Shown: one piece after another, positions 1 through 8,773 of the stretch
Position numbering within the stretch: the first letter of the stretch is position 1
How the letters are laid out: the number at the start of each line of letters is the position of its first letter
Notes under the pieces: generated by a model
What the model was told of the DNA's origin: nothing
The model's database searches: none
The model's input: the letters and a program-made list of their open reading frames with translations, nothing else
DNA from: Lysobacter sp. Root690
GTDB lineage: Bacteria > Pseudomonadota > Gammaproteobacteria > Xanthomonadales > Xanthomonadaceae
Direction: 5' to 3'
DNA length: 64,000 nt
Assembly (NCBI RefSeq): GCF_001427785.1
Contig: NZ_LMHM01000018.1
Coordinates: 184,360 to 248,359, forward strand
Program-made: the position numbers and the translations under genes

Positions 1-60
1 AACGCAACCTCGTTCACCGGCAAGGCGGCCGATCACACCGCCCTGCTCTCGTGGCTCGCG

Positions 61-2079
61 CTATTTCTTGCCCGCCGCCTCGACCTTGACCGGCGCCGCG
101 GTCTTCCCGCCCAACGACCGCGATAAAAACGCCAACAGCCGCGAATAGAACTCGCGCTTATGCGCTTCCTCGTAGAAGCCATGGCCTTCGGTCTTGTAAT
201 ACAGCGTCTCCACCGGCACGCCGGCCTGGCGCAGCGCCTTCTCCATCTTCTCGCTGTGCGCCTGCGGCGCGCGCTGGTCTTCGCCGCCCGCGGCGAGGAA
301 CACCGGCACCTTGATCCGGTCGGCCAGGCGCGTGGGCGATACCTTGTCGAGCGTGTCCGGCGGGCCGAGCCAGCTGCGCAGATAGCTTTCGCCCGAGCCG
401 CGCTTCTGCACGTCGCCGGTGGTGTGCATCATCGGCAGGTCGTACACGCCGACATAGCCGGCCGCGCACTTGTACAGGGTCGGCTCCTTGGCCACGCCCA
501 TCAGCGAGGCATAGCCGCCGTAGCTCGCGCCGTACAAGCAGATGCGCGACGGATCGGCGATGCCCTGCTCGATCGCCCAACGCGTCGCGTCGGTCAGATC
601 GTCCTGCATCTTGCCGCCCCACTCGCGCTTGCCCGCGTGCAGGAACGCGCGGCCGTAGCCGCCCGAGCCGCGATAGTTGAGCTGCAGCACCGCGTAACCG
701 GCGGCCGCAAGCAACTGCGGGTCGTCGTCGAAATACCACAGGTCCTGGATGCCGAACGGACCGCCGTGCGGCATCACCACCAGCGGCAGCGATTTGCCGT
801 TGCTGCCGTTGGGCGTGGTCAACAGGCCCGACAGGCTCAGCCCGTCGCGCGCCTTGAGCGTGACCGCGCGCACCGGCGCGGACTTGGCCGGATCGAACCA
901 GGCGCGCCGGCTGACCGCATGCGCGGCATGCTTGCTCTCGTTGTCGAACAGGTACACGTCGCCGGGATTGCGGTCGTTCCAGACCTGCACCAGCGCCAGC
1001 TTGCCATCGTCGGTCTGCGAGGTGATGCGCACCGCGTCGCCGGCGAACGCCGCTTCCAGGCTGCGGTATTGGCGTGCTTCCGGCGAGGTCTTGTCGAAGA
1101 ACGCGGTGCGCGGCTTGCCGTCGTAATAGAACACCCCGACCGGTACGTGGCTGCGCGGCTTGTAGATGATCCGCGCCGGGTCGGCGACCTTGTCGCGCAG
1201 CAGTTCCTTGCGGGTCTTGGCCGCCGTGTCATAGGCGACGATCGCGTCGGGCCCTTGCGCCTGTTCGCTGCGGAAATACGCGGTGACGTTGTCAGCGGAA
1301 AAGCCGATCGGGATGTCCATGCCCTCGTCGTCATCGTCCGAACGCAGCAGTTCCCACTCGACCTTGTCGTTGCCGCGGTAGAACAGCTTGCGCACGTAGT
1401 CGGTGCCGTAGCCGAGCGCGAAGCGGACCACGCCGGCGTTGTCGGTGTAGTAGTCGGCGTTGCGCACCGGCGCGATGGTGATGGCGTTGCGGCGGCCGCT
1501 GAACACGTCCAGGTGTTCGGCGCGGGTGTAGGCGTCGGCGCTGAACTGCTGCACCGAGATCACCACGCGCTTGTCGTCGCCCGGCAGGTCGTCGACCAGG
1601 TAGGCGGCCACCGCTTCGACCTTCTTCGGCTGGATGCGGGTGCCGGTGTTGTTCACCTGCAGGCGGTAGCCGACCAGCACGTCGACGCCGGTGCCGTTGG
1701 CGTTGATCGCGTAGATCTCGCCGGTCGGGATCGGCTCGTCGCGCGAACCGAGTTTCTGCGCCATGCTGATCAGCAGCCGGGTCGGGCTGACCCAATCGAA
1801 ATCGGCGACGTGGTTGTTCTTGCCGAGCCGGAACGAGCCGGCCATCTTCATGTCGGTGCGGGTGAAGATCACCAGGCCGGTTTCATCGCCCATCGGCACC
1901 GAGGCGGCGTAGAACTCGCCGGTCGGCGACAGCTTGATGTCGCTGAAGGTGTCGGCCTTGACGAAGGCGTCGACATCGACGGTGGCGGCGCTGGCCGATT
2001 CGGTCGCCGCAAGCGCCGAGGTCATGGCGGCGGCCGTGAGCAGGCCCGCAAGCAGCAGCGCGCATCGCAGATGATTCAT
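61..2079 (-). CDS. Secreted S9 family (prolyl oligopeptidase-type) serine peptidase
   Basis: The product is 672 residues. An N-terminal signal peptide (MNHLRCALLLAGLL..., ending near ALAA) sends it to the periplasm or outside. The first ~400 residues look like the beta-propeller that gates S9 peptidases; the C-terminal ~250 form the alpha/beta-hydrolase domain. The catalytic triad is visible: Ser519 in GASYGGYAS, Asp601 in GGEDQRAP and His633 in EGHGFYE. The ATG at 2079 was chosen over an upstream in-frame start because AGGGGA precedes it and the signal peptide starts there. The family cleaves short peptides, often after proline or in dipeptidyl mode; the actual substrate cannot be read from sequence. 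It is monocistronic as far as can be seen. Confidence 0.9.
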   Translation of the reverse strand: MNHLRCALLLAGLLTAAAMTSALAATESASAATVDVDAFVKADTFSDIKLSPTGEFYAASVPMGDETGLVIFTRTDMKMAGSFRLGKNNHVADFDWVSPTRLLISMAQKLGSRDEPIPTGEIYAINANGTGVDVLVGYRLQVNNTGTRIQPKKVEAVAAYLVDDLPGDDKRVVISVQQFSADAYTRAEHLDVFSGRRNAITIAPVRNADYYTDNAGVVRFALGYGTDYVRKLFYRGNDKVEWELLRSDDDDEGMDIPIGFSADNVTAYFRSEQAQGPDAIVAYDTAAKTRKELLRDKVADPARIIYKPRSHVPVGVFYYDGKPRTAFFDKTSPEARQYRSLEAAFAGDAVRITSQTDDGKLALVQVWNDRNPGDVYLFDNESKHAAHAVSRRAWFDPAKSAPVRAVTLKARDGLSLSGLLTTPNGSNGKSLPLVVMPHGGPFGIQDLWYFDDDPQLLAAAGYAVLQLNYRGSGGYGRAFLHAGKREWGGKMQDDLTDATRWAIEQGIADPSRICLYGASYGGYASLMGVAKEPTLYKCAAGYVGVYDLPMMHTTGDVQKRGSGESYLRSWLGPPDTLDKVSPTRLADRIKVPVFLAAGGEDQRAPQAHSEKMEKALRQAGVPVETLYYKTEGHGFYEEAHKREFYSRLLAFLSRSLGGKTAAPVKVEAAGKK

Positions 2080-2282
2080 GGTGGTCCCCTGTGACCGTAT
2101 CGATTCGATCGCAACCGTCAGGCGGCGAAGTCCCTGTTCGTCCGCCGTGCGCAATGGCGCGCGGCGAACCCCGACCGCCGCGTCCTCCCCGGACCCGCGA
2201 CGGCCGTCGCATCCGCGACGCGGCGATCATAGGCACGAGGGCGGGGCCGGCACAATCGGCCGGGTGCGGTTGTATGAGCTTC

Positions 2283-2312
2283 CTGCAGGAGCGGCGCGAT
2301 CCGCGACCACGA
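2283..2312 (+). repeat. REP-like repeat, left copy
   Basis: Reads CTGCAGGAGCGGCGCGAT followed by CCGCGACCACGA. It matches the (C)TGTAGGAGCGGC...GCCGCGACC family of short dispersed repeats that I know from Xanthomonas, Stenotrophomonas and Lysobacter genomes. The right copy at 2431-2462 is the reverse complement with a few mismatches. Confidence 0.6.
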
Positions 2313-2430
2313 GGTCGCCGGATCGCTTCGTCGCTGTCGATACCAGCAGCGGCAACGGCAACACCGCACTATTCCCGGTGTATGCGTCGAACAACGGCAC
2401 GGGCGATTGTGGTTACGACGCGGTTGTCGA

Positions 2431-2462
2431 TTCGCGGTCGCGGCTTGCGCCGCTCCTACACG
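2431..2462 (-). repeat. REP-like repeat, right copy (inverted)
   Basis: On the minus strand it reads CGTGTAGGAGCGGCGCAAG then CCGCGACCGCGAA. Together with 2283-2312 it makes a head-to-head pair that could fold into a large cruciform or hairpin just downstream of rmlD, where such repeats often act as transcript ends. Confidence 0.6.
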
Positions 2463-2477
2463 GAGCCGGCGCGGGGG

Positions 2478-3380
2478 TTATGCGCCGGGCTTGTCGCGAT
2501 CCAGGGTCGTGCGCAAGGCGTCGCGCCATTGCGGAATCGTCAGGCCGTACTCGTCCTGCAGGTGGCGGCTGTCGAGCACCGAATAGGCCGGACGGCGGGC
2601 CGGGGTCGGGTATTCGGCGGTGGTAATCGGCAGCACCCGCGGCTTGCGTTCGATCAGGCCGCGCGCATGGGCTTCGTCGAAGATCGCCTCGGCGAACCCG
2701 TGCCAGCTGGTCTGGCCGGCGGCGACCAGATGGCGCACGCCCGATTCGGCGATGCCCTGGCCCAACACCTGCGCGGCCGCGTCGGCCAGCAGCCAGGCCG
2801 GAGTCGGCGAACCGTGCTGGTCGGCGACCACGCGCAGTTCCTCGCGCTCGGCGCCCATGCGCAGCATGGTGCGCAGGAAGTTGCCGCCGCGGGTCGCGTA
2901 GACCCAGGCGGTGCGCAGGATCAGATGACGCGCGCCGCTGGCGGCGATCGCCTGTTCGCCGGCGAGTTTGCTCTCGCCGTACGCGCCGAGCGGGCCGGTC
3001 GGATCGGTGTCGAGGTACGGGCGGGTGCCGCTGCCGTCGAACACGTAATCGGTCGAATAATGCAGCAGGCCGATGCCGTCGGCCGCGCACAGCTCGGCCA
3101 GCCGGCCCGGCGCCTGCGCGTTGACGGTGAAGGCGAGCTCGCGTTCGGTTTCGGCGCGATCCACCGCGGTGTAGGCGGTGGCATTGACCACATGGTCGGG
3201 GCGCACCCGCCGCAGCAGCGGTTCGATCGTATCGACCTGGGCCAGATCCAGGGCTTCGCAGGCGCCGCCGTCGGCGAGCGTCCCGCCGCGGGTGGTGACG
3301 ACGACCTCGCCCAGCGGCGCCAGCGCACGGCGCAGTTCGAAACCGACCTGACCGTCGCCGCCGAGCAGCAACAGCTTCAT
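2478..3380 (-). CDS. rfbD: dTDP-4-dehydrorhamnose reductase
   Basis: RmlD carries out the last step of dTDP-L-rhamnose synthesis, the NADPH-dependent reduction of dTDP-4-keto-L-rhamnose. The 300-residue product starts MKLLLLGGDGQVGFELRRAL, a Rossmann nucleotide-binding start, and has the SDR Ser/Tyr/Lys set in the STDYVFDG and YGESKLAGE regions. It is the last gene of rmlBACD and shares its promoter. The start is uncertain: a 15-bp repeat just upstream supplies further in-frame ATGs at 3395, 3410 and 3425, the last overlapping the rmlC stop as ATGA. The start at 3380 gives the normal family N-terminus; the one at 3425 adds (MTxPA)3. Confidence 0.93.
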   Translation of the reverse strand: MKLLLLGGDGQVGFELRRALAPLGEVVVTTRGGTLADGGACEALDLAQVDTIEPLLRRVRPDHVVNATAYTAVDRAETERELAFTVNAQAPGRLAELCAADGIGLLHYSTDYVFDGSGTRPYLDTDPTGPLGAYGESKLAGEQAIAASGARHLILRTAWVYATRGGNFLRTMLRMGAEREELRVVADQHGSPTPAWLLADAAAQVLGQGIAESGVRHLVAAGQTSWHGFAEAIFDEAHARGLIERKPRVLPITTAEYPTPARRPAYSVLDSRHLQDEYGLTIPQWRDALRTTLDRDKPGA

Positions 3381-3425
3381 GGCCGGCCCTGTCATGGCCG
3401 GCCCTGTCATGGCCGGCTCTGTCAT
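3381..3425 (-). repeat. Three tandem 15-bp repeats between rmlC and rmlD, each with an ATG
   Basis: Read on the minus strand, the unit ATGACAGGGCCGGCC occurs three times in a row (the first copy has one change, GAG for GGG). The unit length is a multiple of three, so all copies are in frame with rmlD and encode MTEPA-MTGPA-MTGPA. Changes in copy number would add or remove start codons without shifting the frame. Confidence 0.9.
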
Positions 3426-3979
3426 GGCATGTACACCGGCAACCGGTCTTCGGCGATGTCCTTGAGCAACGGCGCGGTGGTGTCCTTGGCCGACAGCAGC
3501 GGTTCGCTGACCGGCCAATCGATGGCCAGCTCGGGGTCGTCCCAGCGCACGCCGGCATCGGCCTTGGGGTCGTAGGTGGCGGTGCACAGATAACTGAAGA
3601 CCGCGCGTTCGCTGAGCACGGCGAAGCCGTGGGCGAAGCCTTCGGGGATCCAGAACTGGCGCTTGTTCTCGGCGCTGAGCAACACCGCGGTCCAGCGTCC
3701 GTAATGCGGCGAACCCCGGCGGATGTCGACCGCGACATCCCACACCTCGCCTTCGATCACCGACATGAACTTGCCCTGCGGATTGGGCCACTGGTAATGC
3801 ACGCCCCGCAGCACGCCGCGCGCCGAGGACGACACGTTGCCCTGGACGAAGTTCGGCTTCAGCCCGACCGCCGCCAGTTTGTCGTGATTGAACGATTCGT
3901 AGAAATACCCACGCGCATCGCCGAACACCTGCGGTTCGACGATCAGACAGCCCGGCAGATCGGTTTCGATGATCTTCAA
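3422..3979 (-). CDS. rfbC: dTDP-4-dehydrorhamnose 3,5-epimerase
   Basis: RmlC epimerises dTDP-4-keto-6-deoxyglucose at C3 and C5. The cupin-fold product has the family landmarks RGYFYESF, the HYQWPNPQGK loop carrying the catalytic His, and WIPEGFAHGFAVLS. A TTG start at 3979 is preferred: it gives the usual N-terminus (M)KIIETDLPGC and 185 residues, and a GAGGA ribosome binding site lies 7 bases before it, overlapping the rmlA stop. The alternative ATG at 4006 would overlap rmlA by 17 bases and has no good ribosome site. Confidence 0.92.
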   Translation of the reverse strand: MKIIETDLPGCLIVEPQVFGDARGYFYESFNHDKLAAVGLKPNFVQGNVSSSARGVLRGVHYQWPNPQGKFMSVIEGEVWDVAVDIRRGSPHYGRWTAVLLSAENKRQFWIPEGFAHGFAVLSERAVFSYLCTATYDPKADAGVRWDDPELAIDWPVSEPLLSAKDTTAPLLKDIAEDRLPVYMP

Positions 3980-3989
3980 AACGGTTTCC

Positions 3990-4874
3990 TCAGGGCACGA
4001 AGCCACGCTCGGCTAGGCCGAGCAGGTATTGGCCGTAGCCGTTCTTGGCCAGCGGCCGGGCCAGTTCGCTCAGTTGCGCGTTGTCGATCCAGCCGTTGTT
4101 CCAGGCGATCTCTTCCGGACAGCAGATGCGCAGGCCCTGGCGCGCTTCGATGGTTTCGATGAAGTTGGACGCTTCCAGCAACGACTGATGCGTGCCGGTG
4201 TCGAGCCAGGCGTAACCGCGGCCGAGCTGTTCCAGATGCAGCGAGCCTTCGTCCAGGTACAGACGGTTGAGATCGGTGATCTCCAGTTCGCCGCGCGCCG
4301 AGGGTTTCAAGGTCGCGGCGAAGTCGCTGGCGCGGCCGTCGTAGAAATACAGTCCGGTGACGGCGTAGTTCGAACGCGGCTTGAGCGGTTTTTCCTCCAG
4401 CCCGATGACCTTGCGGTCGGCATCGAACTCGGCCACGCCGTAACGCTCCGGATCGCGCACCCAATAGCCGAACACGGTCGCGCCGTGCTCGCGCTGATCG
4501 GCGCGCTTGAGCATCGCGGTCAGGCCCGGGCCGTGGAAGATGTTGTCGCCTAGCACCAGACAGCTGGGCTGGCCGGCGACGAACTCGCGGCCGATCAGAT
4601 ACGCCTGCGCCAGTCCGTCCGGGCTGGGCTGCTGCGCGTATTCGATCTTCATGCCCCAGCGCGAACCGTCGCCGAGCAAGGTCTTGAACAGCGCCTGCTC
4701 ATGCGGGGTGTTGATGATCAGCACCTCGCGGATGCCCGCCAGCATCAGCACGCTGAGCGGGTAATAGATCATCGGCTTGTCGTACACCGGCAACAGCTGT
4801 TTGCTGATGCTCTGGGTCAGCGGATACAGCCGCGTGCCGGAGCCGCCGGCGAGGATGATGCCCTTGCGGTTCAT
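3990..4874 (-). CDS. rfbA: Glucose-1-phosphate thymidylyltransferase
   Basis: RmlA makes dTDP-glucose from glucose-1-phosphate and dTTP, the entry step to dTDP-rhamnose for lipopolysaccharide or other surface glycans. The 294-residue product begins [20 protein letters not shown], the nucleotidyltransferase signature loop, and has LGDNIFHG for metal and nucleotide binding and [15 protein letters not shown] for the sugar site. AGGAG precedes the ATG. It sits 24 bases after rmlB and directly before rmlC in the same transcript. Confidence 0.95.
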   Translation of the reverse strand: MNRKGIILAGGSGTRLYPLTQSISKQLLPVYDKPMIYYPLSVLMLAGIREVLIINTPHEQALFKTLLGDGSRWGMKIEYAQQPSPDGLAQAYLIGREFVAGQPSCLVLGDNIFHGPGLTAMLKRADQREHGATVFGYWVRDPERYGVAEFDADRKVIGLEEKPLKPRSNYAVTGLYFYDGRASDFAATLKPSARGELEITDLNRLYLDEGSLHLEQLGRGYAWLDTGTHQSLLEASNFIETIEARQGLRICCPEEIAWNNGWIDNAQLSELARPLAKNGYGQYLLGLAERGFVP

Positions 4875-4898
4875 GCCTAACTCCTCAGTGTGCCGGGC

Positions 4899-5951
4899 TC
4901 AGGCCTGGCCGATGCGTTCGAGCCGGTAGCTGCCGTCGAGCACGCGCTGCACCCACGGCTGGTTGTCCAGGTACCAGTCGACGGTGCGGGCGATGCCTTG
5001 TTCGAAGGTCAACGTCGGGGTCCAGCCCAGTTCGTTCTTGAGCTTGGATGCGTCGATCGCATAGCGGCGATCGTGGCCCGGGCGGTCCTTGACGTAGGTG
5101 ATCAGCGACTCGCGCGCGCGGCCGTCGGCGAGCGGGCGGCGCTGATCGAGCAGTGCGCAGATGGTCTGGACCACGACGATGTTGGGACGCTCGGCATCGC
5201 CGCCGACGTTGTAGGTCTCGCCGACGCGGCCGGCTTCGAGCACGCGCGCGATCGCCGAGCAATGATCGCCGACGAACAGCCAGTCGCGCACGTTGAGGCC
5301 GTCGCCATAGACCGGCAGCGGCTCGCCGGCCAGGGCCTTGGCGATGATCAACGGAATGAGTTTTTCCGGGAACTGGAACGGCCCGTAGTTGTTCGAGCAG
5401 TTGGTGGTCAGCACCGGCAGGCCGTAGGTGTGATGGAACGCGCGGACCAGATGATCCGACGCCGCCTTCGACGCCGAGTACGGCGAGTTCGGCGCGTACG
5501 GCGTGGTCTCGCTGAACTTGCCGCTGTCGCCGAGCGAGCCGTAGACCTCGTCGGTCGATACATGCAGGAAGCGGAACGCGTCGCGCGCCGGCGCATCGAG
5601 CGCCTTCCAGTAGTCGCGCACCTGCTCGAGCAGGCTCAGGGTGCCGACCACGTTGGTCTGCACGAACGCGGCCGGACCGTCGATGGAGCGGTCGACATGG
5701 CTCTCGGCGGCGAAATTGATCACCGCGTCGGGCCGGTGCTCGGCCAGCAGGCGCTTGAGCAGGTCCGCATCGCCAATGTCGCCCTGGACGAAGACGTGAC
5801 GCGCATCGCCATCGAGAACGCTCAGGGTGTCGAGGTTGCCGGCGTAGGTCAGGACATCGAGGTTGACGACCTTGATGCCGCGCTGGACCGCATCGAGGAC
5901 GAAATTACCGCCAATGAAGCCGGCGCCGCCGGTTACAAGCCAAGTAGGCAC
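4899..5951 (-). CDS. rfbB: dTDP-glucose 4,6-dehydratase
   Basis: RmlB converts dTDP-glucose to dTDP-4-keto-6-deoxyglucose using bound NAD. The 350-residue extended SDR has the Rossmann motif TGGAGFIGGN (residues 7-16), the STDEVYGSL active-site segment and the YSASK catalytic pair Tyr158/Lys162. The start is GTG at 5951 with AGGAG eight bases upstream. It is the first gene of the minus-strand rmlBACD operon. Confidence 0.95.
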   Translation of the reverse strand: MPTWLVTGGAGFIGGNFVLDAVQRGIKVVNLDVLTYAGNLDTLSVLDGDARHVFVQGDIGDADLLKRLLAEHRPDAVINFAAESHVDRSIDGPAAFVQTNVVGTLSLLEQVRDYWKALDAPARDAFRFLHVSTDEVYGSLGDSGKFSETTPYAPNSPYSASKAASDHLVRAFHHTYGLPVLTTNCSNNYGPFQFPEKLIPLIIAKALAGEPLPVYGDGLNVRDWLFVGDHCSAIARVLEAGRVGETYNVGGDAERPNIVVVQTICALLDQRRPLADGRARESLITYVKDRPGHDRRYAIDASKLKNELGWTPTLTFEQGIARTVDWYLDNQPWVQRVLDGSYRLERIGQA

Positions 5952-6338
5952 TCAGGACACTCCTTACAAATGATCGACGGGCGAAGTTCGATTGATCCGG
6001 CCCGGGCCTCGTGTCGCGCGGCTCGGGACCGCCACCGGTTCACCTTGACGGGGCCGGCCCGAACAATCGCGGGATTGTAAAGCCTATCGCCCCGCGGCCG
6101 GCGTCGACACGGTCGCATCGATAAGTTGCGCTACAGCTTCCATGCGGAAATCAGCTAAAAAAACGGCATTTCGCCACGCAACCCAGCCCAGGGATGCACA
6201 GTTGAAATCATCGAATCGGCCACAGATTTACGTCTTGCGATCACATCGCAACGCGGCGCGCGCTTTGCCGATCCGGCCATCCGCGGCGATCGGGCCCGGC
6301 GGGATCCTGCCCCCGCAGCGACGGCTCGCGGCCTGCGC
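5952..6338. other. Gap carrying the rml promoter region
   Basis: No gene is supported here. On the minus strand a TACAAT hexamer (6074-6079) is a possible -10 box for rmlB about 120 bases upstream of its start, but no matching -35 box was found. The part next to the helicase stop (about 6160-6260) is less GC-rich and has no obvious terminator. Confidence 0.4.
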
Positions 6339-8369
6339 TCACGACCCGGCCGCGCCCACCTCGAAATCGCGCTGCGCATCCTTGAGCCGGTCCAGGCCAT
6401 CGCCCGGCGTCCACACCTCGAAGCGCGCGCGGGTCATGGCCAGGTAGGCGGCGCGGACCGGGCTGTGCGGTTCGCCGTCGCGGTTCACCAGGTAGCAGCA
6501 CGGGCTCAGCACCACCGCGTCGGCCTCCATGTTCTTGCAGTGCTGGACCAGGCTGAGGGTGACCTGTTCGGTGCCCGGCTCGGCCTGCGCGGCCATCAGC
6601 GCATCGATATCGTCGCTGCCGAAGCCGCGTTCGATCATCCGCGCCACCGACCCCAGCCCGGTGTCGGCCAGGTGCTGCGAAAACGCCGACCACGAACGGA
6701 AATCGCCGAGACTGCGGCGCCCGTAGGTGTCGCCGCTCAGGTGCAGGGAAATCGCCGCCCGCGCCAGCCGGGCGACTTCGTCGGCCGAAGCCGGCACCAG
6801 GCGGAAGCGGCCGCCGGCGGCCTTGATCCGCAGCGCCTCTTCCAGCAAGGCCCAGGCGCCGCCGAAGACGCGCAGCGCGCGGCCCGGCAACTCGTCGCGG
6901 TTGCGGTAGATCCGGTGGCGGGTCAGGCGATCGGGCGCGCCGATCAGCGGAAACTCGATCAGGCGCTCCTGCGCCACCGCCAGGGTCTGGTCGATCAACG
7001 GCGCGGCCTGCACGCCCATGCGCAGCGACTGGCTCATCACGATGGTCTTGGCCTGGGTGGCCCTGGGCACATGACCGAACAAACGCTGATACGGGTCGCC
7101 CATCAGCACGCAGCCGTGGGGATACGCCTGCAGCAAGGCCCGCCACGGCGCGGACAGGTCGTGGGCCTCGTCGACCAGCAAGGTGCCGTAGCCGTCGGGA
7201 ACGACCGCGCCGCGCACCGACAGCCACTTGACCAGATGCACGGTGTTGATATCGAAGGCCGCGCCGGCGTCGTTGCTGCCGAGCCCGGCGAACATGCACT
7301 CCCACACCCGCTGGCCGATCTCGATCCAGCGCTTGGCCTCGATCGCCGCATACGGCACATGGCGCGCGAAATGGAACTGGCCCAGCGCCGGCGCCGCGCT
7401 GTAGCACCATGCCCGCAGCGCCTTGTGCACGATCGCCAGGACCGCTTCGGGCGGACGTCCGTCGATGCTGGGGACGCCGGCGATCTTGGTCTGCGCGGTC
7501 AGGCTCTGGGTGGTCTTGATCACCCGCGGCGCCCAGCGCAGGCGCGCGGCGCGGGCGTGGGCCGCGGCGGTCGCATTGGCCAGCACGGTCTGGGTCACGG
7601 TCTGGATGCCCGCCGCGGCGCCGCCGGCGCGGATCTTGAAACCGTGGATATGCGCGACGGTGGGCGCCAGATAGGTCATGCCGCCGGCCAGACCGCCGGC
7701 CATCGCCAGCAACAAGTGGGTCTTGCCGGTGCCGGCGTAGGCGTCGAGGTTGACCAGTTCGTCCGGCGCCGCCGCGATCACCTGGGCGGCGACGGCTTGA
7801 TCGCGGGTGCCCTCCATGACCAGACGGGTCCTACGCGGCGCGGCCTGGGTATCGGCGGCTTGCGTGTCGTAAGGAATATCCGCGTCGGTGGCCGGCTCGT
7901 CGATCTGGTCGGCGCGATCGAAACCGATCTCGAAGCGGTCCATCGGCTGACGATAGCGCTCCTGGAACGCGTGCGCGTAGCGGCCGTCGTCGTCGCGCCA
8001 GGCCTCGTGCTGCATGTCCTCGGGGTCGGCGAAATTCACGCCCTTGTCGGCCAGCCGGTCCAGCATGTCGGCGCGCTGCGCTTGCGCGATGGCGCGTCGG
8101 CCCGTGTCCAGATGCGCCGCGGCCACCTCGGGCGAACTCGCCGTCATCAAGCCGTGGGTCTCGAAGATCAGGCGGCTGATCGCGGCGTTGGAATACTCCT
8201 GGGTCAGCACCACCAGCATCACCGACAGCGCCGCGCGCTCGATCGACGACGCGGGCAGCGTCCCGTCGTCGACGAAGGCCTGCGCGACCTCGCGGGTCAC
8301 CGGCAGGTAGTACGGAGTGGTGTTGGGGATCACGTGGCGATGCTCGGCGCGGTTGGCGTCATTGTCCAT
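6339..8369 (-). CDS. Superfamily 1 (UvrD/Fbh1-like) DNA helicase with a novel N-terminal region
   Basis: The product is 676 residues. Residues ~1-190 match nothing I recognise. From ~205 on the SF1A helicase motifs follow in order: Walker A in LDAYAGTGKTHLL, Walker B in TLLVDEAHDLSA, motif III in LMGDPYQRLFG, an LRMG motif IV-like segment, motif V in LSLVQHCKNMEADAVVLSP and motif VI in YLAMTRAR. The AYAGTGKT start and the H-K-x-E motif V resemble Fbh1-type helicases, which remove recombinase from DNA, more than RecB or UvrD. It stands alone: the next genes are the rml operon downstream and a divergent SDR. There is no strong ribosome site before the ATG. Function in repair or phage defence is not shown. 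Confidence 0.75.
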   Translation of the reverse strand: MDNDANRAEHRHVIPNTTPYYLPVTREVAQAFVDDGTLPASSIERAALSVMLVVLTQEYSNAAISRLIFETHGLMTASSPEVAAAHLDTGRRAIAQAQRADMLDRLADKGVNFADPEDMQHEAWRDDDGRYAHAFQERYRQPMDRFEIGFDRADQIDEPATDADIPYDTQAADTQAAPRRTRLVMEGTRDQAVAAQVIAAAPDELVNLDAYAGTGKTHLLLAMAGGLAGGMTYLAPTVAHIHGFKIRAGGAAAGIQTVTQTVLANATAAAHARAARLRWAPRVIKTTQSLTAQTKIAGVPSIDGRPPEAVLAIVHKALRAWCYSAAPALGQFHFARHVPYAAIEAKRWIEIGQRVWECMFAGLGSNDAGAAFDINTVHLVKWLSVRGAVVPDGYGTLLVDEAHDLSAPWRALLQAYPHGCVLMGDPYQRLFGHVPRATQAKTIVMSQSLRMGVQAAPLIDQTLAVAQERLIEFPLIGAPDRLTRHRIYRNRDELPGRALRVFGGAWALLEEALRIKAAGGRFRLVPASADEVARLARAAISLHLSGDTYGRRSLGDFRSWSAFSQHLADTGLGSVARMIERGFGSDDIDALMAAQAEPGTEQVTLSLVQHCKNMEADAVVLSPCCYLVNRDGEPHSPVRAAYLAMTRARFEVWTPGDGLDRLKDAQRDFEVGAAGS

Positions 8370-8773
8370 GACGAAGGGATTTTCGAGCGCCCGTCGCGCG
8401 TGAAGCGCCTGGAAACGAAAACTCCCTCGAAGTATCGCGGATCAGACCGTGCCCGGCCCGGACCGCGCTTGACCCTGGCGGCCGGCAACCTTAGCCTTGC
8501 GCCCGCAGTCGCCTCAACGGCGCTGTCGTAGGCGTTACCGTCATCCAACGCACCCTTCGTCGAGCGGGCCCCAGCAGGGGATCTCGATGCAACAGGTGCC
8601 ACGGTACGCCATCACGTCCCTGCTCCGCGGGCCTTCGCCCGATCGAGCCCCGCCCGAACAGGGTTCCTCGTGATGCTGACTGTCTTGCCGGAACGACGCC
8701 GCGGCGCGTTCCGGAGCTTGCCGTGGCCTTTCCCTTATCTGGCCCGAAACCCGGGCCCGACCACGAGGCAAGC
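8370..8773. other. Intergenic region without a supported gene
   Basis: This 404-base divergent gap between the helicase and the SDR has short open frames on both strands, but none with a recognisable product. Promoters for both flanking genes should lie here; no clear hexamer pairs were found. Confidence 0.4.

Larger units (their letters stand above)
2080..2477. other. Intergenic region with an inverted Xanthomonad-type repeat pair
   Basis: No gene is supported in these 398 bases. They carry two oppositely oriented copies of a short repeat (listed separately) with about 120 bases of unrelated sequence between them. Upstream of the peptidase start no clear promoter hexamers were found. Confidence 0.6.

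Noticed and set aside
160-2094. A 644-codon open frame on the plus strand opposite the S9 peptidase gene
   Set aside because: It is the antisense shadow of a gene with clear catalytic motifs; its composition (Arg, His, Ala, Val) and lack of any motif are typical for the opposite strand of high-GC genes.
3381-3425. Tandem repeats considered as a CRISPR array or phage attachment site
   Set aside because: Units are directly adjacent with no spacers, lie within an operon and stay in frame with rmlD.
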